The notes under the pieces: generated by a model
Databases searched by the model: none
What the model was told of the DNA's origin: nothing
The model's input: the letters and a program-made list of their open reading frames with translations, nothing else
Source of the DNA: Candidatus Zixiibacteriota bacterium
Lineage (GTDB): Bacteria > Zixibacteria > MSB-5A5 > GN15 > FEB-12
NCBI GenBank assembly: GCA_003641345.1
Contig: QNAD01000020.1
Coordinates: forward strand, 1-12,835
Reading direction: 5' to 3'
DNA length: 12,835 nt
Shown: piece by piece, positions 1 to 5,666 of the stretch
Position numbering within the stretch: the first letter of the stretch is position 1
Layout of the letters: each line of letters begins with the position of its first letter
Program-made: the position numbers and the translations under genes

Positions 1-330
1 AACAATTATTATTTTTGTGTCCGGTTCACCGTGGCGAGCCGTCACCTGCCGAGATATAGCAAAAGTCAAAGCTGGGGCAGGCGAGGACGTCTGCCGCCCA
101 CAAAACTTTAAAATTACGAAGGAAAGAAAATCAAAAACGTAGAAAAACAAAAATATTGGGGAAGAAAAAAGAACTTGTATTAACTGAAACTGTATCTTAG
201 GTTAAGTGCGAATATGTCCAAACACCTTTGACGACGTACACAAGGAGGTATTTAAAGTTTTTACAAACAAATAGTAGATTTAATGAATTTTATTAAGTCC
301 AGTTATCTTAACTAACAGAGAAAGTTAATA
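1..330. other. Intergenic region, no intact gene
   Basis: No convincing gene is present. The left part (about 20-101) is clearly richer in G and C than everything around it and forms hairpins, listed separately. A reading frame is open from the left edge to a stop at 109-111, but it runs through the hairpin element, has no start in view and has a composition dictated by the repeat, so I do not call it. From 102 to 330 the DNA is AT-rich. It contains an isolated ribosome-binding-like AAGGAGGT at 242-249 with no start codon at a useful distance. Confidence 0.6.
22..101. repeat. GC-rich hairpin element, candidate dispersed intergenic repeat
   Basis: Seen: GGCAGGCG (76-83) and CGTCTGCC (88-95) form an 8-bp stem (one G-T pair) around the loop AGGA. 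A weaker stem pairs GGTTCAC (23-29) with GCGAGCC (34-40), with one mismatch and one wobble. The block stands out by base composition from its AT-rich surroundings. Inference: this paired-hairpin, GC-rich, non-coding layout resembles REP/BIME-like dispersed elements. Only one full copy is in this window, so the repeat status cannot be shown here. The 9-mer CGTGGCGAG (30-38) recurs at 5057-5065, which may be chance. Confidence 0.35.
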
Positions 331-903
331 ATGAAAAAAATATTATTAGTTATTTTTGTCTTAACTTTAAGTTGTAATAAATATAATGAGAGTGATCAAA
401 AAGTTGATAAAAACCAAATAGAATCTATGCAACTTATAACTTTACCTGGCAAGTTAAATTGGCACAGTAACCCTACTACATTTAAAAGAGAACTTGGTAT
501 AAAGTTTAAAACTCATTGGGACTCAGATAAATATGAGAAGATTCTTTACTTTGAGGGTGGAGGGTTTGTATATACTCTATCATCTTTGGGAATGAAAGTT
601 AGTGCAATTCGAGCTTCTTTCTTAAAAGATGATGCAAGTAATGAAAAGCTCGTTCAACTAACTATTATTGCAGAAGAAGAATACAACAATATGAAGTTTG
701 CTCTCACAAGAAAATATGGTGCTCCTTTAGATGAGTCATTTCATAACGGAGAAATAAGATCAATGTGGATAGATAATAAGAAAAACGGAGTTGCCGTTTC
801 AAATACTTCAGAATATAATATTACAATAATATATATTCACAATGATTATAATTTAATGAACAAAAAGAGAGAATTAGATATTTCATCAAATTATAAATTG
901 TAA
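331..903 (+). CDS. Putative lipoprotein of unknown function
   Basis: I do not recognise a family. The 190-residue product begins with two lysines, a hydrophobic stretch (residues 4-13) and a cysteine at 15 (LTLSC). This resembles a short lipoprotein signal, although Thr at -3 and Leu at -2 are not the canonical lipobox. If processed, Cys15 would be lipidated and the polar remainder would sit in the periplasm. Residues about 115-175 alternate beta-strand-like segments and include KYGAP and a WID, a pattern common in small uncharacterised periplasmic proteins, but this gives no function. The start has only a weak purine stretch (AGAGAAAG) upstream. The gene stands alone, convergent with hldC, and its 3' part is extremely AT-rich (10 G+C in the last 60 bases before the stop), unlike the genes to its right. 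It may be transferred or fast evolving. Confidence 0.6.
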   Translation: MKKILLVIFVLTLSCNKYNESDQKVDKNQIESMQLITLPGKLNWHSNPTTFKRELGIKFKTHWDSDKYEKILYFEGGGFVYTLSSLGMKVSAIRASFLKDDASNEKLVQLTIIAEEEYNNMKFALTRKYGAPLDESFHNGEIRSMWIDNKKNGVAVSNTSEYNITIIYIHNDYNLMNKKRELDISSNYKL

Positions 904-952
904 TTGTTGTTTTTCAGTAAAAGATACATATATAAAAGGTTAGGTTACAATT

Positions 953-987
953 GAGTAAAATATCTCATTTATAATGAGATAAAACTC
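953..987. terminator. Hairpin between convergent genes, candidate terminator
   Basis: TATCTCATT (961-969) and AATGAGATA (973-981) form a perfect 9-bp stem with a 3-nt loop. Outside an A-rich internal loop, GAGT (953-956) also pairs with ACTC (984-987). It lies between the convergent ends of the lipoprotein gene and hldC. Read on the minus strand the main stem is followed by only TTTT, and on the plus strand by no T-run. It could therefore be a weak terminator for the heptose operon or simply a structured 3' end. Confidence 0.4.
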
Positions 988-1053
988 TAACTGTTCACAC
1001 ACTGTCTCTGACAATCACTATCAACTTTATGATATGTAATTATTTAATAAAAT

Positions 1054-1527
1054 TTATTTGAGAAAATTTATGATTTTGCTCGATGAACGCCCTTTAGTCA
1101 ATTTTATTTTTTTGACAATCCCACCATGCTGTTTCACATAATCAGCCCCAACAATTTCCGATATTTTATAATCAGCACCTTTTGCTAAAACATGAGGCGT
1201 AATAAGTTCAATTATTTTTTGCGGCGTGTTTTCTGAAAATATTGTAACATAATCGACAGCTTCCAAACCAAGTAGTATGACTGCTCGGTCAATCTGATTT
1301 TGTATAGGGCGTGATTTACCTTTGAGCCGTTTGACGGAAATATCTGAATTCAAGCCAACAATAAGGATATCACCCATCGATTTGGCTTTTATCAAATATT
1401 CTACATGTCCTCTATGAAGAATATCAAATACGCCATTTGTAAAAACAATTTTCTTTCGTTTTCGTTTTAGATTTTTCGCAAAATCAACTAATTGTAATCT
1501 TGGTATAATGTTTTTATTCATTTTCAC
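1054..1527 (-). CDS. hldC: D-glycero-beta-D-manno-heptose 1-phosphate adenylyltransferase
   Basis: This cytoplasmic nucleotidyltransferase joins AMP from ATP to heptose 1-phosphate, giving ADP-D-glycero-beta-D-manno-heptose for the lipopolysaccharide inner core. Seen: FTNGVFDILHRGH (residues 29-41) with the HxGH nucleotide-binding signature at 38-41, a GLNSD segment at 58-62, LKGKSRP at 68-74 and a C-terminal GRSSSKII (146-153) like the family's last ATP-contacting motif. At 157 residues it matches the free-standing RfaE2/HldC domain that in E. coli is the C-terminal half of HldE. The start is taken as GTG at 1527, which overlaps the stop of the kinase gene as GTGA and suggests translational coupling. 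ATG at 1521, two codons in, is an alternative. The upstream partner is hldA; the isomerase, phosphatase and epimerase of the pathway are not in the window. Confidence 0.92.
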   Translation of the reverse strand: MKMNKNIIPRLQLVDFAKNLKRKRKKIVFTNGVFDILHRGHVEYLIKAKSMGDILIVGLNSDISVKRLKGKSRPIQNQIDRAVILLGLEAVDYVTIFSENTPQKIIELITPHVLAKGADYKISEIVGADYVKQHGGIVKKIKLTKGRSSSKIINFLK

Positions 1528-2549
1528 TCAGAATTTTTCGAGGCAGTGACATTGCCGTTTTGGATATTATAATCAAGTTCTTCTAATAATTGTTCTTTTG
1601 TTACCGAAGAAGTTCCGATTTCACCGACAGTTATACCAGCTCCGGCATTAGCAATAATAGCGGCTTCAACTAAATCAGCTCCGGCACATGTAGCTGAAAC
1701 AAAAGTAGCGATAACCGTATCGCCGGCACCGGTAACATCATACACTTTTCTTGCAAAAGTAGGAATATGGCTTGGTTCGACTCCTTCTCTAAACAATGAC
1801 ATTCCATCAGAACCTCTTGTAATCAGAATTGATTTTGCCTGCAATTTTTCAAGCAAGCCATGCCCAACCTCTTTTAAATCCAAATCAGATTGAATTCTCC
1901 GACCATAAGCGAATCCTGCTTCGTGATGGTTGGGTGTAATAACCGAAACTTTTTTATAATTGTAAAAGTGAGTTTCTTTTGGGTCAACCGCTATAAATAT
2001 TCCTTTTTTCAAACAAGCATCAATAACTTTTTCAAGTAACGGTTTTGTAATCACTCCTTTACCGTAATCAGATATTATAACGGCTTTGATTTCAGGAAGG
2101 ACAGATTGGAAAACAGAGAAAATTTTATTTTGAACTGTATCATCTAATTCATGTCTGTTTTCTCTGTCTGCTCTGACAATTTGTTGGTTATTGGCAATTA
2201 TTCTCGTTTTAATGGTTGTTTGACGATTATTATCAGTAACAAGGAATTCTGATGAAATTTGGCAGTTTTTTAGAAGCTGGGAAAGCTTTATCGATGCTTC
2301 ATCAGCACCAACTGTGCCAATCATAATCGGTTCATCGCCCAATGTCCTAATATTTGAAGCCACATTGGCGGCACCGCCTAATAATAGTTTGTCAGAGTCG
2401 ATTTCCACAATTGGTACCGGTGCTTCCGGAGAAATACGATTCACATTTCCGAAAAGGTATTCATCGAGCATAATATCGCCTAAAATCAATATTTTTGATT
2501 TTCCGATGTTTTGTGTAATCAGATCAACTCTTTCTTTTTTTAGAAGCAA
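1524..2549 (-). CDS. hldA: D-glycero-beta-D-manno-heptose-7-phosphate kinase (PfkB family)
   Basis: This cytoplasmic ribokinase-fold enzyme phosphorylates D-glycero-D-manno-heptose 7-phosphate at C1, the step before adenylylation by HldC. Seen: ILILGDIMLDEYLFG (20-34), the highly conserved RISPEAPVPIVE (38-49), the substrate-binding LGGAANVASNIRTLG (57-71), and the PfkB C-terminal signature DVTGAGDT (271-278) with the GAGD anion hole and expected catalytic Asp277. The length of 341 residues fits the RfaE1/HldA domain; the C-terminal adenylyltransferase domain of fused HldE is encoded separately by the overlapping next gene. The start is TTG at 2549, preceded by AAGGG (2558-2562) at good spacing. 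The two ATGs just upstream (2563-2568) are out of frame. It is the first gene of a two-gene operon, divergent from the DUF3467 gene. Confidence 0.93.
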   Translation of the reverse strand: MLLKKERVDLITQNIGKSKILILGDIMLDEYLFGNVNRISPEAPVPIVEIDSDKLLLGGAANVASNIRTLGDEPIMIGTVGADEASIKLSQLLKNCQISSEFLVTDNNRQTTIKTRIIANNQQIVRADRENRHELDDTVQNKIFSVFQSVLPEIKAVIISDYGKGVITKPLLEKVIDACLKKGIFIAVDPKETHFYNYKKVSVITPNHHEAGFAYGRRIQSDLDLKEVGHGLLEKLQAKSILITRGSDGMSLFREGVEPSHIPTFARKVYDVTGAGDTVIATFVSATCAGADLVEAAIIANAGAGITVGEIGTSSVTKEQLLEELDYNIQNGNVTASKNSE

Positions 2550-2578
2550 ATTCCTTTCCCTTCATCATAAACAATTGG

Positions 2579-2594
2579 TTGACTTAACAGTCAA
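2579..2594. promoter_or_regulatory. Short inverted repeat in the divergent intergenic region
   Basis: TTGACT (2579-2584) and AGTCAA (2589-2594) are perfect inverted arms separated by TAAC, in the about 100-bp gap from which hldA (-) and the DUF3467 gene (+) diverge. Each arm resembles a -35 hexamer in one direction, but neither strand has a good -10 at 16-18 bp. It may be an operator half-site pair or chance. Confidence 0.2.
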
Positions 2595-2649
2595 AAATAT
2601 TAAAATGTATAGCATCGTACAAGCGAAGAATTAAAAAAAAGGAATAAAT

Positions 2650-2982
2650 ATGTCAGAAATGAGACAACAACAGATAAATATTGAATTAGGCGAAAAAGAA
2701 GCCGAAGGAATTTATGCCAATTTAGCAATGATTGTCCATTCACCAACGGAAATAATCATAGATTTTGCCCGCATTATGCCGCGTGCCAGTAAAGCCAGAG
2801 TTCAATCAAGAATCATTATGACTCCTATGCACGCTAAAATACTCCTCAAAACCCTGGAAGATAATATTAAGAAATTCGAGGATAAACACGGTGAAATTAA
2901 AATCCAAGGCATGAATCATCAGAACAAAAATATCGGGTTTGAACAAAATTTCGATAATAGCAAAAGTGAGGAAAAAAAATGA
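2650..2982 (+). CDS. DUF3467 family protein
   Basis: This 110-residue cytoplasmic protein of unknown function belongs to the DUF3467 family. Seen: IYANLAMIVHSPTEIIIDFARIMP (spanning 21-44), then SRIIMTPMHAKILLKTLEDNI (53-73) and KFEDKHGEI (75-83). This order of a 'hSPxEfxiDFa' strand region and an 'RIIMTPxHAKxLLxxLexNI' helix is what I know of the family. The last 25 residues are polar and probably disordered. The start has a good ribosome site (AAAAGGAA, about 6 nt before ATG). Its stop overlaps the start of the GH57 gene as ATGA, so the two are translated from one message and probably act in the same process. No catalytic motif is visible. What the family does is not known to me. Confidence 0.85.
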   Translation: MSEMRQQQINIELGEKEAEGIYANLAMIVHSPTEIIIDFARIMPRASKARVQSRIIMTPMHAKILLKTLEDNIKKFEDKHGEIKIQGMNHQNKNIGFEQNFDNSKSEEKK

Positions 2983-4718
2983 GCGATGGAAAATTCGCTT
3001 TCGTATTACACAGCCATTTACCTTATGTTCTTTCGCATGGACGGTGGCCACATGGTACAGACTGGTTGACCGAAGCCGCGGCAGAAACTTATTTACCCAT
3101 TCTTAAAGTAATTGGCGAGCTTGTCGAAGAAGGATATCATCCCAAATTAACAATTGGTATATCTCCTGTTCTTTGTGAACAACTAAACGATTTTAGTTTC
3201 AAAGAGGAATTTGTAACTTATCTGAATCAAAAGATTAAAGCCGCCAAATATGATAGCGAAGAGTTCTATAAGTTTGGTCAGAAAAACATGCATAAAAATT
3301 CGCTATTTTGGGAAAAATTTTATTCTGATACGCTTAATCAGTTTAATGACATTGGCCAGGACATACTATATGAATTCAAAAAACTTCAAGATGGTGGTTA
3401 TGTAGAAATTATTACCTGTGGAGCAACTCACGGATATTATCCGCTTTTATCTCGTGATGAATCTTTGCAGGCACAAACCAAAATGGCTGTTAAGAATTAC
3501 AAAAAACATTTTGGTCAAGCACCTAAAGGAATATGGTTGCCGGAATGTGCCTATCGTCCGAGTTACAACTGGACTCCGCCGGTACCAATTAATGGACAAC
3601 AGAAAAGTTATCCACGCAAAGGAGTTGATGAATTTTTATCAGAAAATGGGATTGATTACTTTATTATTGATTCGGCTCTGTTAAAAGGTGGGAAGTCGGT
3701 AGGTGTTTATATTGATCGTTTTGATGCCTTAAAATTACTCTGGGGTGAATTTGAAAAACAGTATCAACCAAGAGAAGAAGAAAAAGATAAAACTCCAAGA
3801 GAAGTTTACCTAATTTCTTCTGCTGAAGAAGGCAAAAAACCAACAGCTATATTTTCTCGTGATCCTGAGACAGGACTATTAGTCTGGTCAGGCGAACATG
3901 GTTATCCGGGTGATGGGAACTATCTTGATTTTCATAAAAAAAGATTTCCCGGCGGACATCGTTATTGGGCAGTTACTTCATCTCAAGCAGATTTGGCTGA
4001 CAAAGTTGAGTATAATGTTGAATCAGCAATAGCTCGAATTCCTGAAAATAGTGACCACTTTGTAGGAAAAATCGAAGAGATTTTATCTAACTATGCCAGT
4101 GAAAAAGATAAGAATAGCACTCCGATTTTAGTTGCTCCTTACGATGCTGAGCTTTTCGGACATTGGTGGTTTGAAGGCCCTCAATTTTTAAAAGCTGTTT
4201 TAAAAAATCTATGTGTAAGTGAAAAAGTTGATTTAACTTTCCTTTCCGACCATCTTGAAAACACAAAGCCAAATCAGGTAGTTTCAATTCCTGAAGGTAG
4301 CTGGGGAGAAGGTAATCATCACTATATATGGTTAAATAAAAGCAATGAATGGACCTGGACTCATATTTATGAGTCCGAAGAAAAGATGTGTCAGTTGGCG
4401 GCCATATGGGTTGAAAAATATAAGCATGATGCATATCTGGAAAGAATTCTTAAACAGTTAGCCAGAGAATTAATGTTAATGTCAGCCTCTGATTGGCAGT
4501 TTTTGATTTCAACTTTCGCCGCCAGAGATTATGCAGAATTAAGATTATCTGAGCATTATTCAGATTTCAAAAAAATAGCTGAAATTGCCGAAGGATACAT
4601 GAAAACCAAAAAAGTTTTAGATACTGATTTGCAATTTCTTGAAGATTGCGAAACACGGGATAAACTGTTTTCAGAAATTGAACTTGAATGGTTTGCCAAA
4701 GTAGAATATCCAGTTTAA
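2979..4718 (+). CDS. GH57 1,4-alpha-glucan (glycogen) branching enzyme-like protein
   Basis: This family-57 glycoside hydrolase is most like the branching enzymes, which cut alpha-1,4-glucan and re-attach the piece by an alpha-1,6 bond. Seen: the first conserved region HSHLPY (11-16), the second CGATHGYYPLL (148-158), WLPECAYRP (186-194) with Glu189 as the expected nucleophile, and APYDAELFGHWWFEG (386-400) with Asp389 as the expected acid/base. A C-terminal helical part contains SWGEG (441-445) and MSASDWQFLI (501-510), typical of the branching-enzyme/DUF1957 branch. The length of 579 residues lies between the bacterial and archaeal characterised enzymes as I recall them. There is no signal peptide, so it should be cytoplasmic and act on storage glucan. 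The start overlaps the DUF3467 stop by ATGA. An alpha-amylase or 4-alpha-glucanotransferase role is the main alternative. Confidence 0.9.
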   Translation: MSDGKFAFVLHSHLPYVLSHGRWPHGTDWLTEAAAETYLPILKVIGELVEEGYHPKLTIGISPVLCEQLNDFSFKEEFVTYLNQKIKAAKYDSEEFYKFGQKNMHKNSLFWEKFYSDTLNQFNDIGQDILYEFKKLQDGGYVEIITCGATHGYYPLLSRDESLQAQTKMAVKNYKKHFGQAPKGIWLPECAYRPSYNWTPPVPINGQQKSYPRKGVDEFLSENGIDYFIIDSALLKGGKSVGVYIDRFDALKLLWGEFEKQYQPREEEKDKTPREVYLISSAEEGKKPTAIFSRDPETGLLVWSGEHGYPGDGNYLDFHKKRFPGGHRYWAVTSSQADLADKVEYNVESAIARIPENSDHFVGKIEEILSNYASEKDKNSTPILVAPYDAELFGHWWFEGPQFLKAVLKNLCVSEKVDLTFLSDHLENTKPNQVVSIPEGSWGEGNHHYIWLNKSNEWTWTHIYESEEKMCQLAAIWVEKYKHDAYLERILKQLARELMLMSASDWQFLISTFAARDYAELRLSEHYSDFKKIAEIAEGYMKTKKVLDTDLQFLEDCETRDKLFSEIELEWFAKVEYPV

Positions 4719-4743
4719 AAAGTATTATTTTTGTTGAATAACA

Positions 4744-4781
4744 ATTACACTCATATCAATTTATGTTGATATGAGTGTAAT
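4744..4781. promoter_or_regulatory. Perfect 16-bp inverted repeat covering a start codon
   Basis: ATTACACTCATATCAA (4744-4759) and its exact reverse complement (4766-4781) are separated by TTTATG. The arms lie 25 nt after the GH57 stop, and the right arm contains the ATG (4771-4773) of the zinc-ribbon gene. As RNA this would be a long low-GC hairpin hiding that start. As DNA it is a possible dimer-protein operator. There is no T-run after either side, so it is not a standard intrinsic terminator, though it could mark the end of the DUF3467-GH57 transcript. Confidence 0.6.
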
Positions 4782-4992
4782 AAATGAAACAGAAAAATGT
4801 CCCTTTTGTAAGGAAAAGATTCAAACAGGTGCACTTCGTTGTAAGCATTGCCATGCTGACTTATCACAAAAAAAGAAAAAAAATTCTTATTTTACTAAAT
4901 TAAATAATTTCAGAACCGGTTTTCTCTCCGGTCTTTTGTTTATGCTGGTAATTGCAGTTCTTATTTACTTTCAATATTACTATCCTAACTAA
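4771..4992 (+). CDS. Small zinc-ribbon, single-pass membrane protein
   Basis: This protein of 73 residues has an N-terminal zinc ribbon with two CxxC knuckles, CPFC (Cys10, Cys13) and CKHC (Cys24, Cys27), which would bind one zinc. A lysine-rich linker (34-37) follows, then one hydrophobic segment (about 50-67) ending in an aromatic tail. The positive linker suggests the ribbon stays in the cytoplasm with the C terminus outside. Many bacteria have such short ribbon-plus-helix proteins and their function is mostly unknown. No Shine-Dalgarno sequence precedes ATG 4771, and no other in-frame ATG, GTG or TTG start lies before the first cysteine. The start sits within the right arm of the inverted repeat 4744-4781, so translation may be controlled by that structure or be leaderless. 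It follows GH57 by 52 nt and may or may not share its transcript. Confidence 0.72.
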   Translation: MSVINETEKCPFCKEKIQTGALRCKHCHADLSQKKKKNSYFTKLNNFRTGFLSGLLFMLVIAVLIYFQYYYPN

Positions 4993-5252
4993 ATAGGCTC
5001 AAAGAGGATTGTTGGAAAAGTTAAATTCCTATTGCTACTGTAAAAGTTAGTTGATTCGTGGCGAGAATTATTTCAAATTAATTAAAAAGATAATTTTGTC
5101 TTTATTATAGATTCGAAATACCGAAAGATTTAAAGTGAAATCCACAAGCCTTCATCGAAAATAATTGCAATTTTGTTTATGTTATCTCAAATAATAAAAC
5201 AACTCGTTTTTTTATTTCATGTGAGGCTTTAGAATTATACATAACCAGCATT

Positions 5253-5627
5253 CTAAGAGATGTTTGTTTTGGCAAGAGTTTTTTCTATCATTGCAGTTAC
5301 AACCTTTGAATTGATTGGCTTAACAATGTAGTTCTTAGCTCCACATTTTATAGCTTCATACACTTGACTCTGTTCATTGTGAGCACTGATCATAATAATT
5401 ATGGCTTCAGGGAAATCTACTATGATTCGTTTTACAGCTTCGATACCGTCCATTATAGGCATATTAATATCCATTGTCACAAGATCAGGCTGGTTTTTCG
5501 CAAATGCCGAACAAGCCTGCGATCCATTCTCAGCCTGAGCTACGACCTCATGCCCGGCATCAGTCAGAATTTTAACAAGATTTCTTCTCATCATTTTTGA
5601 ATCATCTACAATCAAAATGTTTGCCAT
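5253..5627 (-). CDS. Single-domain CheY-like response regulator
   Basis: This 124-residue protein is a receiver domain only, without a DNA-binding or enzymatic output. All the receiver residues are present: Asp8 and Asp9 for magnesium, Asp53 as phospho-acceptor (TMDINMP, 51-57), Ser81 and Lys103 (VKP). Such proteins signal by binding a partner when phosphorylated, as CheY does at the flagellar switch, or relay phosphate. A strong ribosome site (TAGGAGAG, about 5 nt before ATG) supports the start. It lies 39 nt after the histidine kinase gene on the same strand, so it is the likely substrate of that kinase and of the kinase's CheX-like domain. Its effector target cannot be told from the window; no flagellar or chemotaxis gene is in view. 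Confidence 0.93.
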   Translation of the reverse strand: MANILIVDDSKMMRRNLVKILTDAGHEVVAQAENGSQACSAFAKNQPDLVTMDINMPIMDGIEAVKRIIVDFPEAIIIMISAHNEQSQVYEAIKCGAKNYIVKPINSKVVTAMIEKTLAKTNIS

Positions 5628-5666
5628 TCTTACTCTCCTACTATAGCTACAATAAATTGTGTATTC

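Noticed and set aside
1..111. Open frame from the left edge as a partial gene
   Set aside because: It runs through the GC-rich hairpin element; its Arg/Pro-rich composition follows from the repeat and there is no independent coding sign.
2564..2594. TTGACT and TATGAT on the minus strand as the hldA promoter
   Set aside because: The spacing is 19 bp, and transcription would start inside or after the ribosome-binding site of hldA.
2314..2634. 106-codon open frame on the plus strand over the start of hldA
   Set aside because: Antisense to the conserved N-terminal motifs of the kinase and without any recognisable feature.
4993..5252. Possible small gene or RNA in the convergent gap
   Set aside because: No open frame with a ribosome site, no tRNA-like or strongly structured element; I see nothing supportable.
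5229..5256. TTAGAAT/ATTCTAA inverted repeat at the end of the receiver gene
   Set aside because: Only 7 bp with a 14-nt loop and no T-run; too weak to call a terminator.
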